A stretch of 8,447 nucleotides of DNA from an uncultured Prevotella sp. (GTDB lineage: Bacteria; Bacteroidota; Bacteroidia; Bacteroidales; Bacteroidaceae): NCBI GenBank assembly GCA_947303825.1, contig CAMYZK010000098.1:1-8447 (forward strand), read 5' to 3'. Position 1 is the first letter of the stretch. The number at the start of each line of letters is the position of its first letter. The notes below the pieces were generated by a model, which saw nothing but the letters and a program-made list of their open reading frames with translations, had not been told where the DNA came from and did not search any database. This document shows, in pieces, positions 1 through 6,880 of this stretch. Both the position numbers and the translations under genes were made by a program.

Positions 1-3000
1 CATGAACGGACATTTCAGTCTGTCTGTGCCGGCTGGAAAGAAAATTGTTATTAGCTACATTGGCATGGTAAGCCAGACCCTGACACCAAAGAATGGTATG
101 AAGGTCACTCTGCAGAGTGACGCTCACACTGTGGGCGAGGTGGTTGTAACAGGTATACAAAAGATGGACAAGCGCTTGTTTACAGGTGCAACGACAAAGA
201 TTGATGCCGATGAGACCAAACTCGACGGTGTTGCAGACGTTACCCGTGCCCTTGAGGGACGTGCCGCTGGTGTATCGGTTCAGAATGTGTCGAGCACGTT
301 CGGTACAGCGCCCAAGATTCGCGTGCGCGGTGCCACGTCTATCTACGGATCGTCGTCCCCATTGTGGGTTGTAGACGGTGTCATTATGGAAGACGCTGTC
401 AATGTTGATGCCGATGACCTGTCTAGCGGTGATGCCACAACGCTCATCTCCAATGCCATAGCAGGACTTAACGCCGACGATATTGAGTCGTTTCAGGTGC
501 TGAAAGACGGTTCTGCAACATCTATCTATGGAGCTCGTGCCATGTCGGGCGTGGTGGTCATTACTACAAAGAAAGGACGTGTAGGCCACAGCAGCATCAA
601 CTATACGGGTGAGTTCACGTACCGCCTGAAGCCGAGCTATAGCGACTACAACATATCCAACTCTCAGGAGCAGATGGGCATCTATAAGGAGATGGAGGCC
701 AAGGGGTGGCTTGAGTTCTCTCAGATAGCCAATGCCTCTTCGGCAGGACTTTACGGAAAGATGTACGGTCTGATGGATCAGTATAACGAGGCAAGTGGGC
801 AGTTCAACTTGCCTTTCACAGAGTCGGCCATGGCCAAGTACTTACAGGAGGCTGAGTTCCGCAATACCGACTGGTTCGATCTGCTTTTCAACAGTAATAT
901 CATGCAGACGCACTCTGTCAGCGTCAGTAGCGGAACAGAGAAGTCGAGCATGTATGCCTCGTTGTCGGCAATGCTCGACCCGGGTTGGACAAAAGATTCC
1001 AAGGTGCAGCGCTATACTGCCAACATAAATGCCAGCTATAAGCTGTCTAAAAACCTTACGGCCACATTGCGCACCAATGGCAGCTTCCGTGACCAGAAGG
1101 CTCCTGGAACACTTAACAGGAGTGTCGACGTAGTATCGGGAGCCGTAAACCGCTCCTTCGACATCAACCCCTTCAGCTATGCGCTGAACACCAGCCGCAC
1201 ACTGGATCCCTATCAGATGTACACCAGGAACTACGCTCCGTTCAGCATCTTCCATGAGCTTGACAACAACTACATTGACATCAATGTGATGGACCTCAAG
1301 TTCCAGGGCGAGCTGGAGTGGAAACCGCTCAACGGGCTTACCGTCAACGTGCTGGGAAGCTACCGTGTGAACCGTTCTACGCGCGATCACAGCATCAAGG
1401 ACAGCTCCAATCAGGCTGAGGCATATAGAGCAGGCGTGGACAATCCAAACATCATGTACAGCAACCCTTATCTCTATAGCGACCCAGACAAACCCAACTC
1501 GCTGCCCATCAGCGTTATGCCTAAGGGAGGTATTTTCATAGAAAACCTTAATGAGGTGAGGCAGCTTGACTTCCGCGGAACGGTGAACTATAGCCATGTG
1601 TGGAGCCATAACGGTGAGGAGGCACATATCTTCAGTGCCCTGGCAGGTATGGAAGCCAACCGTGCTGACTACGATGCCCGCGAGCATCAGGACTATGGTG
1701 TGAACTATAACATGAACCGTATTGTAACCATTACCCCCGACTTCTACAAACAGGCAAAGGAGGAAGGAACCGAGCTGACATCATTCTCTCGCTCGTGGAA
1801 CCGCCGCCTGGCTTACTTTGGCAACCTGAACTACAGCTACAAGGGCCGATATTCGGGCAACTTCACTGCACGTTACGACGGTTCTAACCAGCTGGGAAAG
1901 AGCCGCCAGAGCCGCTGGCTGCCTACATGGAACGTGTCGGCATCGTGGAATGCCCACGAGGAACCCTTCTTCAAGAACTGGGCACAGAACACCAACTATA
2001 AGATGTCGCATGCCACCCTGCGTTTGAGCTACTCGCTTGTGGGTGAGCAGACTGCAGCATCAAACGCCAAGCCCATCTTCCGCTCTACAAACATGTGGCG
2101 CCCGCAGGGCGACCAGCAGGAGCTGGCTCTCTATCAGTCGAGCTTGGGAAACAAAGACCTGACATACGAGAAGAAACACGAGTTCAACGTGGGTGTTGAC
2201 CTGGGATTCTTAAACAACCGCATTAACATCGTTACCGATGCCTACTGGCGTGACAACTTCGACCTCATGGGCTACTACTACGGCCAGATCATAGGACGCC
2301 AGTATGCCAACGTCGCTTCGATGAAGTCGCACGGTGTTGAGGCTACCATTTCTTCGGCAAATGTGAAGACCGACAACTTCCAGTGGAATACCGACCTGAC
2401 GTTTGCCTACAACTACACAGAGATTACCGACCTCATGTCTGTCTCGCGCGTCATCGACCTTGTTTCCTCTAGCGGCTATGCTCGCGAGGGCTATCCTCAC
2501 CGTGCACTTTTCTCCCTGCAGTTCATGGGCCTCAACGATGAGGGCATACCACAGGTCATCAACGAGAGTGGGGAGACGACAACCAGCGACATATACTTCC
2601 AGGAGTACGAGCGTTTGGACCACCTGAAGTACGAAGGTCCCACTGAGCCCACCTACACCGGAGGCCTTAACAACATGTTCCGCTGGAAGAACTGGCGACT
2701 GAACGTCTTCATCACCTATAGCTTTGGCAACAAGCTGCGCCTCGACCCCGTCTTTGCGGCAAGCTATAGCGACCTCGCTGCCATGCCCAAGGAGTTCAAG
2801 AACCGTTGGGTGCAGCCTGGCGACGAGAAGAAGACCGACATTCCAGCTATTGCATCCGTACGCCAGAACTACAAGGACAACTACTTGTCGTATGCCTACA
2901 ACGCATACAATTACTCTACTGCTCGCGTGGCCGACGGTGGCTTCATTCGTATGAAAGACATTTCGCTGACCTACGACTTCAACCCGCAGCTGATAAAGAA

Positions 3001-3163
3001 GCTTGGTCTTACAACAGCATCGCTGAAGCTGGATGCCACAAACCTCTTCCTCATCTATGCAGACAAGAAGTTGAACGGACAGGATCCTGAGTTCGTCAAT
3101 TCGGGTGGTGTGGCAACACCGCTGTCAAAGCAGTTTACATTTACCGTGCGCTTGGGAATTTGA
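1..3163 (+). CDS. SusC/RagA-family TonB-linked outer membrane transporter (5' partial)
   Basis: Outer-membrane TonB-dependent transporter of the SusC/RagA family, which imports bulky ligands captured by its SusD partner. The 1053 visible residues (numbered from the ATG at base 2) begin inside the N-terminal carboxypeptidase-regulatory-like domain: NGHFSLSVPAG, ISYIGM, then VTLQSD. A TonB-box-like VGEVVVTG follows at 44-51. The plug carries the SusC signature at about 86-127, with GRAAGVSVQN, IRVRGATSIYG and PLWVVDGV, then DIESFQVLKDGSATSIYGAR and GVVVITTKKG at 160-192. The rest is a large beta-barrel ending in FTFTVRLGI. The ATG at base 2 is an internal Met, not the start: the domain is already under way, and base 1 is the last base of the preceding codon. 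Probably only some tens of residues are missing (signal peptide and start of the domain), judging from usual family lengths of 1000-1150. The plug has an acidic insert after VVDGV (about 129-158). Family assignment is firm; the substrate is unknown. Confidence 0.96.
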   Translation, partial: MNGHFSLSVPAGKKIVISYIGMVSQTLTPKNGMKVTLQSDAHTVGEVVVTGIQKMDKRLFTGATTKIDADETKLDGVADVTRALEGRAAGVSVQNVSSTFGTAPKIRVRGATSIYGSSSPLWVVDGVIMEDAVNVDADDLSSGDATTLISNAIAGLNADDIESFQVLKDGSATSIYGARAMSGVVVITTKKGRVGHSSINYTGEFTYRLKPSYSDYNISNSQEQMGIYKEMEAKGWLEFSQIANASSAGLYGKMYGLMDQYNEASGQFNLPFTESAMAKYLQEAEFRNTDWFDLLFNSNIMQTHSVSVSSGTEKSSMYASLSAMLDPGWTKDSKVQRYTANINASYKLSKNLTATLRTNGSFRDQKAPGTLNRSVDVVSGAVNRSFDINPFSYALNTSRTLDPYQMYTRNYAPFSIFHELDNNYIDINVMDLKFQGELEWKPLNGLTVNVLGSYRVNRSTRDHSIKDSSNQAEAYRAGVDNPNIMYSNPYLYSDPDKPNSLPISVMPKGGIFIENLNEVRQLDFRGTVNYSHVWSHNGEEAHIFSALAGMEANRADYDAREHQDYGVNYNMNRIVTITPDFYKQAKEEGTELTSFSRSWNRRLAYFGNLNYSYKGRYSGNFTARYDGSNQLGKSRQSRWLPTWNVSASWNAHEEPFFKNWAQNTNYKMSHATLRLSYSLVGEQTAASNAKPIFRSTNMWRPQGDQQELALYQSSLGNKDLTYEKKHEFNVGVDLGFLNNRINIVTDAYWRDNFDLMGYYYGQIIGRQYANVASMKSHGVEATISSANVKTDNFQWNTDLTFAYNYTEITDLMSVSRVIDLVSSSGYAREGYPHRALFSLQFMGLNDEGIPQVINESGETTTSDIYFQEYERLDHLKYEGPTEPTYTGGLNNMFRWKNWRLNVFITYSFGNKLRLDPVFAASYSDLAAMPKEFKNRWVQPGDEKKTDIPAIASVRQNYKDNYLSYAYNAYNYSTARVADGGFIRMKDISLTYDFNPQLIKKLGLTTASLKLDATNLFLIYADKKLNGQDPEFVNSGGVATPLSKQFTFTVRLGI

Positions 3164-3167
3164 TATG

Positions 3168-3199
3168 ATTTAAAAATTGAAAAATTGAAACATTAAAAA
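3168..3199 (+). repeat. 8-bp-period AT-rich tandem tract between susC-like and susD-like genes
   Basis: The spacer holds four adjoining octamers related to ATTGAAAA: ATTTAAAA, ATTGAAAA, ATTGAAAC and ATTAAAAA. They begin four bases after the SusC stop and end just before the A/G-rich AGAGAATA that precedes the SusD start. The tract leaves an unstructured A-rich leader, which suits Bacteroidetes translation initiation, where Shine-Dalgarno pairing is weak. Four imperfect units could arise by chance in AT-rich DNA. The case rests mainly on similar tracts at the next two junctions. Confidence 0.55.
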
Positions 3200-3206
3200 G
3201 AGAATA

Positions 3207-4964
3207 ATGATGAGACATAATAATTTTCTAATTTTTAAATTGTTTGGGTTCTTCTTCTTCGGAGCAGCTCTTGCCTCGTGCAGCGACTTCCTTGACAAGG
3301 CTCCCGACGACCGCGTCGAGATGGCTACCGAAGACCAAGTGATAATGCTTCTCACAGGCTCATATCCCGATGCCAACTACGGATGGTTCTGCGAGTTGTC
3401 GAGCGACAACATCATCGACCTCAATTCAGAGCACTATCCTATAGACGGCGATGCCGCACAGAACCTGACACACTACAACCTTGCCTCTTCCGGGCGACAG
3501 GATGACGAGGCCTTCCGTTTCGAGCCGGTGAAGTCGTCAACATCAAGCGATACGCCAGGCGGACTGTGGAGCAGTTTCTATCTCACCATCAACTCGGTCA
3601 ACGAAGTGCTGCAGGCCATCGACGAGTTGAGCGACCATGGCCGCCAGATGACTGCCAAGCTGTCTGCCGCCAAGGGCGAGGCCCTGCTCATCCGTTCCTA
3701 CTGCCACTTCGTGCTGGTGAACGTGTTCTCGCAGGCATACAAGAACGAGACTGCCAGTAAGAACGACATCGGCATACCCTACATCACAGAGGTCATCAAC
3801 ACCGTGGACGACACCTACAGCCGCAGCAACGTGACCGAAACCTACAAGAAGATTGTGGCCGACATGGAAGAAGGCCTGAAGTGCATCAGCGATATCAACT
3901 ACGAGAAGCCCAAGTACCACTTCAACGAGAATGCCGCCCATGCCTACGCTTGCCGCGTCTACCTCTTCACCCATCAGTGGCAGAAAGCCGTTGAGCAGGC
4001 CGACATAGTGCTGGGCACCGACAATGCACAGCTGCTGCCCAAGCTCTTCGACTATTCTCCTCTTGACGACTGCTCCTATCTTGACGACTTCGCAAATGTG
4101 TGGCAGAATCCCAACGAATATAATAACCTGATGCTCTTTGACACCTATTCCACCATCTTCCGTAAGTCGCGCTATCGCTACGAGCAGGGTGGTTTGGCTG
4201 CACGTGCCATCTACTTCCACAACGCACCGATGTGGCGCCGCTGGGTGGGCAATCCCTCTGCATTCGTGTCAGGACTCTTCGGCAACCGAGACTATGGTTT
4301 CGAACCGGGATGGATAGGAGAGCAGTTCCAGTACTCCGACAAGGTGGCAGGAATAGGATATGCACACACCTTCCGACGCGAGTTCACTGCCATGGAGCTA
4401 CTGCTAGAAAGGGCTGAAGCCAAGGTCAACCTAGGCGACCTTGCAGGAGCCAGTGCCGACCTCTGTACCTACCATGAGAGCACGATGAACTTCTCTGAGA
4501 AGACCAAGGCAACATATACAGCCCAGGAGGGTATGGTGCCCCTTACCGATGATGTCATACGCAGCTGGTTTGCCAAGAATACATCGTCCAACTATAACTG
4601 CTTCGACAACTGGGAGTTCCTCAAGAACATGGACCCCAATTGGAACATTCCCACAGAGGCTGTGCCATATATGAACTGCGTGAACTATTGGAGACGTTTC
4701 GAGACAAACTTCACCGGCAAGCGTTTCTTCGACCTCAAGCGCTGGGGCATGGAGTACTATCACGTCTATGGCGACAACACCAAGTCGGGAGTGGTCAACG
4801 ATACCCTCCGCATGACATGGAACGACCCGCGCCGTGCACTCGAGATACCGCAGGATGCCATCGCTGCCGGCATGGAGCCGTCGCAGCCCTATCGCAACCA
4901 CAGCGACAGCACCTCGCATGCCAAGCCCGCCAGCTTTACACTTGACGAGCTACTAAGGAATTAA
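3207..4964 (+). CDS. SusD/RagB-family surface nutrient-binding lipoprotein
   Basis: Surface-exposed lipoprotein that forms the lid on the SusC barrel and binds the ligand for import. The 585-residue length is typical. It has a signal peptide with a Phe-rich core (residues 7-22) and the lipobox LASC with Cys25 as lipidated residue, followed by the usual SusD opening SDFLDKAPDD. Family landmarks are WSSFYLTINSVNEVL (121-135), KGEALLIRSYCHFVLVNVFSQAY (156-178), the GIPY segment (189-192), the helical repeat LLLERAEAKVNLGDLAGA (398-415), the C-terminal GKRFFDLKRWG (504-514) and LEIPQDAI (545-552). It begins 43 bases after the SusC stop, as expected for a co-transcribed, co-functioning pair. ATG also occurs at 3210, so the start is uncertain by one codon. 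The upstream sequence is A-rich with no strong Shine-Dalgarno. The protein looks intact; the ligand cannot be inferred. Confidence 0.96.
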   Translation: MMRHNNFLIFKLFGFFFFGAALASCSDFLDKAPDDRVEMATEDQVIMLLTGSYPDANYGWFCELSSDNIIDLNSEHYPIDGDAAQNLTHYNLASSGRQDDEAFRFEPVKSSTSSDTPGGLWSSFYLTINSVNEVLQAIDELSDHGRQMTAKLSAAKGEALLIRSYCHFVLVNVFSQAYKNETASKNDIGIPYITEVINTVDDTYSRSNVTETYKKIVADMEEGLKCISDINYEKPKYHFNENAAHAYACRVYLFTHQWQKAVEQADIVLGTDNAQLLPKLFDYSPLDDCSYLDDFANVWQNPNEYNNLMLFDTYSTIFRKSRYRYEQGGLAARAIYFHNAPMWRRWVGNPSAFVSGLFGNRDYGFEPGWIGEQFQYSDKVAGIGYAHTFRREFTAMELLLERAEAKVNLGDLAGASADLCTYHESTMNFSEKTKATYTAQEGMVPLTDDVIRSWFAKNTSSNYNCFDNWEFLKNMDPNWNIPTEAVPYMNCVNYWRRFETNFTGKRFFDLKRWGMEYYHVYGDNTKSGVVNDTLRMTWNDPRRALEIPQDAIAAGMEPSQPYRNHSDSTSHAKPASFTLDELLRN

Positions 4965-5018
4965 GAGTTAAGAATAAAGAGTTAAGAGTTATCGCCTGCG
5001 GCGAGTAAGAGTTAAGAA
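4961..5018 (+). repeat. GAGTTAA/TTAAGAG heptanucleotide tract between susD-like and metallohydrolase genes
   Basis: Four adjacent heptamers occupy 4961-4988: TTAAGAG, TTAAGAA, TAAAGAG and TTAAGAG. A short GC-rich palindrome interrupts them, then GTAAGAG and TTAAGAA resume at 5005-5018 out of register by two bases. The first unit supplies the TAA stop of the SusD gene (4962-4964). The repeat contains TAA and its period is 7, so a run of three or more perfect units places a stop in every reading frame. I see no promoter or start codon inside it. Confidence 0.75.
4992..5004. other. Small GC-rich inverted repeat within the heptad tract
   Basis: TCGCC-TGC-GGCGA can form a hairpin with a 5-bp stem and a 3-base loop. 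It is the only GC-rich patch in an otherwise AT-rich 66-base spacer, and it splits the TTAAGAG repeats in two. The stem is short and the following sequence (GTAAGAGTT) is not a U-run, so a classical intrinsic terminator is unlikely. It could be a small processing or stabilising hairpin, or a scar of an insertion into the repeat. Confidence 0.4.
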
Positions 5019-5030
5019 TTTGCTATTGCT

Positions 5031-6344
5031 ATGAATACAATATTATATAAGAAAACAATGAATGGAAATGTTATGAAAATGACGATGAAGTTGCTCGGTG
5101 CAGCATTCTTCATTCTTCATTCTTCATTCCTCATTTCCTGTAGTGAGGACGACCTTGGTGCCAGTATCTACGACACTACCGAGTATCCGCTCGACCGCAC
5201 TGCCTACACCTTCCCGCTCGACACCTTCGTGAAGAAGAACTTCCTGGAGCCATATAACCTGAAGTTCATATACAGGATGGAGGACGTGGGCAGCGACATG
5301 CAGAAGAACCTCGTTCCTGCCGACTACGAGAAGAGCGTGCAACTGGCAGTGCTCACCAAATACCTGTGGCTAGATGTCTATGCCAAACTTGCGGGTGAGA
5401 AGGAGGTCTTTCTTAAGAAATACTCTCCTCGCATCATACATGTTATAGGCTCGCCCGGTTACAACAGCGATGGCTCGAAAACCGTGGGTGTGGCTGAGGG
5501 AGGCATTAAGGTGACGCTCATGGAGGTGAACAGTTTAGACGTGAACCAGATTGAAGGCGACCGTGGACTTAACGAGCTGTTCTTCCATACCATGCACCAC
5601 GAATTCGGACATATCCTTGACCAGACCTCGCTCAGGCCCACTACATTCAACACCATCAGCGCAGGCCTCTACGATGCTATGGGCTGGGCGCAGAAGAGCG
5701 ACACTATTCAGGCTTCCCTGGGATTCGTAACTCCCTACGGCTCGTCGCAGGCTAGCGAGGACTGGGTAGAGACGCTGGCTTGCTATGTCACCTACGACCA
5801 GGATCGCTGGGATGAACTCCTCAATTCGGCCAAGTATGACTGGGAAGAGATCGACTACTCCGACGATGACTATAAGGCCAACTACCCGCAGGCTTATCGC
5901 GAGTATCTTAATTCATATCGCGTAAAGACTTGCAACTACGACACCATTGGCTACCTGCGCCGCACTGCCAACTATGAGTTCAAACTGGTGCGCAAGGTGG
6001 TGCCACGCAATGCCAACGGATTCGTTGCACTCAATGCCGACGGCACGTACACCCTCAGCACCGATGCCGACAATATTGACGGCCGCGAGACTATCCTGCA
6101 GAAGCTTGACCTTGTGCGTACATGGCTCAAGGAGAACTGGGATGTAGACATCGACGATTTGCGCCGTGAGGTACAGACTCGGCAATATGTCACCGATGAC
6201 ACAGGTGTCTTCATACGCGATGAACGCGGCAACTTCGTCAACCGGATCACATACAGAGATCCTGCCAACCCCGATGCTCCTACCATCATAGAGATGCTGT
6301 TACAGGAGGTAGAGGAATACAAGAAACTGCAAACAGGGAAGTGA
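5031..6344 (+). CDS. Substrate import-associated zinc metallohydrolase lipoprotein (HExxH)
   Basis: Predicted zinc hydrolase anchored by lipid and associated with a SusC/SusD importer. It matches, from memory, the NCBI/TIGR family 'substrate import-associated zinc metallohydrolase lipoprotein'. The longest reading is 437 residues. The active site is H190-E191-F192-G193-H194 in MHHEFGHILDQ; the His residues would bind zinc and the Glu act as general base. Downstream GFVTPYG (231-237) and SEDWVETLA (242-250) follow the family pattern in which a Glu of the EDWxE motif supplies the third zinc ligand; that role is inferred. The lipobox is LISC with Cys37. The first in-frame ATG gives a 20-residue hydrophilic stretch before the hydrophobic core, so the true start is more likely an internal ATG at 5058, 5073 or 5079; 5073 (MKMTMKLLGA) gives the most normal lipoprotein leader. 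The hydrophobic core is encoded by a heptanucleotide repeat. The substrate could be peptide, glycoprotein or ester. All catalytic motifs are present. Confidence 0.9.
   Translation: MNTILYKKTMNGNVMKMTMKLLGAAFFILHSSFLISCSEDDLGASIYDTTEYPLDRTAYTFPLDTFVKKNFLEPYNLKFIYRMEDVGSDMQKNLVPADYEKSVQLAVLTKYLWLDVYAKLAGEKEVFLKKYSPRIIHVIGSPGYNSDGSKTVGVAEGGIKVTLMEVNSLDVNQIEGDRGLNELFFHTMHHEFGHILDQTSLRPTTFNTISAGLYDAMGWAQKSDTIQASLGFVTPYGSSQASEDWVETLACYVTYDQDRWDELLNSAKYDWEEIDYSDDDYKANYPQAYREYLNSYRVKTCNYDTIGYLRRTANYEFKLVRKVVPRNANGFVALNADGTYTLSTDADNIDGRETILQKLDLVRTWLKENWDVDIDDLRREVQTRQYVTDDTGVFIRDERGNFVNRITYRDPANPDAPTIIEMLLQEVEEYKKLQTGK
5104..5136 (+). repeat. CATTCTT heptanucleotide repeat encoding the metallohydrolase signal peptide core
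   Basis: Three perfect head-to-tail copies of CATTCTT (5104-5110, 5111-5117, 5118-5124) are followed by one single-mismatch copy, CATTCCT (5125-5131), and a partial CATTT. Read in frame they give FFILHSSFLIS, the hydrophobic core ending just before the lipidated Cys at 5139-5141. The repeat has no stop in any forward frame and encodes the same cyclic heptapeptide (HSSFFIL) whichever frame is used. Gain or loss of one unit would shift the frame of the rest of the gene. Confidence 0.85.
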
Positions 6345-6378
6345 TTTGAGATTTGAGAATTGAGATTTAAGAAATTAA
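6343..6378 (+). repeat. GATTTGA heptanucleotide tract between metallohydrolase and DUF4302 genes
   Basis: Four adjoining heptamers, GATTTGA, GATTTGA, GAATTGA and GATTTAA (6343-6370), are followed by the 8-base GAAATTAA and then GATT directly before the ATG at 6383. The tract fills the whole spacer and overlaps the TGA stop of the metallohydrolase gene (6342-6344). The units carry TGA or TAA, so the tract is rich in stops, as in the previous spacer. Confidence 0.75.
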
Positions 6379-6382
6379 GATT

Positions 6383-6880
6383 ATGAAGAAGCTCTTAATA
6401 GGTTTATCATTTGTCATTTGTCATTTGTCATTTAGCGTAGCGCTTACCAGTTGTGCCGGCGAGGAAGACGACATCTTCTCTGCATCGGCAGCCGAGCGCC
6501 TCAATGAGTCGAGTGCTAAGTACTCTGCACGTCTGGAGGCTCAGCCCAACGGTTGGGCCATGCAGTACTACCCCACTTACAGCGACGAATATCCCTACGG
6601 CAGCGGCTATCTGCTGCTCATGGACTTCAACCCCGACTACTCGGTGCGTGTGGCCATGAACAACCGCTTTTCGGGCAATGTCTACAAGAACGATGTTTCG
6701 GCCTGGGAGGTTATCAAGGAAATGGACCAGTGCTGTCGTTCAACACTTTCAACCAGTGCATGCACGCCTTCTCCGACCCAGAAGACATTCCTTGGACGGA
6801 GGACAACGAGCAGAGCGAAGGCTGTGGCGGCGACTATGAGTTTATTATCGTCGATGCTCCCGAAGATGCTTCCTACATGA
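6383..6880 (+). CDS. 5' fragment of the DUF4302 lipoprotein gene
   Basis: This is the 165-residue product predicted if the frameshift is real. Residues 1-113 are genuine DUF4302 N-terminus with a lipoprotein signal (Cys24). The last 52 residues, from MDQCCRS on, are out-of-frame sequence ending at TAG (6878-6880), rich in Ser, Thr and Arg, with no family resemblance. The fragment could still be lipidated and exported, but it would lack most of the domain. Confidence 0.6.
   Translation: MKKLLIGLSFVICHLSFSVALTSCAGEEDDIFSASAAERLNESSAKYSARLEAQPNGWAMQYYPTYSDEYPYGSGYLLLMDFNPDYSVRVAMNNRFSGNVYKNDVSAWEVIKEMDQCCRSTLSTSACTPSPTQKTFLGRRTTSRAKAVAATMSLLSSMLPKMLPT
6407..6434 (+). repeat. TCATTTG heptanucleotide repeat encoding the DUF4302 signal peptide core
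   Basis: Three perfect copies of TCATTTG (6407-6413, 6414-6420, 6421-6427) are followed by one single-mismatch copy, TCATTTA (6428-6434). In frame they read SFVICHLSF, the hydrophobic core ahead of lipobox LTSC. The architecture of three perfect plus one near-perfect unit is the same as in the metallohydrolase gene, with a different heptamer. No forward frame contains a stop, and one unit gained or lost would put the gene out of frame. Confidence 0.85.
6716..6730 (+). other. Frameshift site in the DUF4302 gene
   Basis: The upstream frame reads AAG GAA ATG GAC CAG (KEMDQ). The downstream, family-consistent frame reads AAT GGA CCA GTG (NGPV) from 6721. The switch is a -1 shift at the AAA run 6720-6722, explained by loss of one A from an ancestral AAAA. 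The local sequence does not fit the X XXY YYZ heptamer of programmed -1 frameshifting in the upstream frame. Confidence 0.75.

Noticed and set aside
2..4. ATG at base 2 as the true start of the SusC-like gene
   Set aside because: The sequence begins mid-domain (carboxypeptidase-regulatory-like), there is no signal peptide, and D-x-NGHFSL is a normal internal motif of that domain; the gene continues upstream of the window.
842..1687. 281-codon open frame on the minus strand inside the SusC-like gene
   Set aside because: It lies wholly antisense to a clear SusC barrel, has no recognisable domain or signal, and its composition (rich in Val, His, Ala) is that expected from the reverse complement of the coding frame.
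3543..4220. 225-codon minus-strand open frame inside the SusD-like gene
   Set aside because: Antisense shadow of an intact SusD gene; its Val- and Gly-rich sequence shows no family resemblance or leader.
4992..5004. Rho-independent terminator between the susD-like and metallohydrolase genes
   Set aside because: The stem is only 5 bp and no T-run follows it; the neighbouring genes appear to belong together.
4961..5018. CRISPR array or attachment site
   Set aside because: Units are 7 bp with no spacers, and there is no integrase, cas gene or tRNA nearby.
6716..6730. Programmed -1 ribosomal frameshifting in the DUF4302 gene
   Set aside because: In the upstream frame the codons AAG GAA ATG do not form an X XXY YYZ slippery heptamer, and I see no obvious strong stem-loop just downstream. 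A lost A is the simpler explanation.
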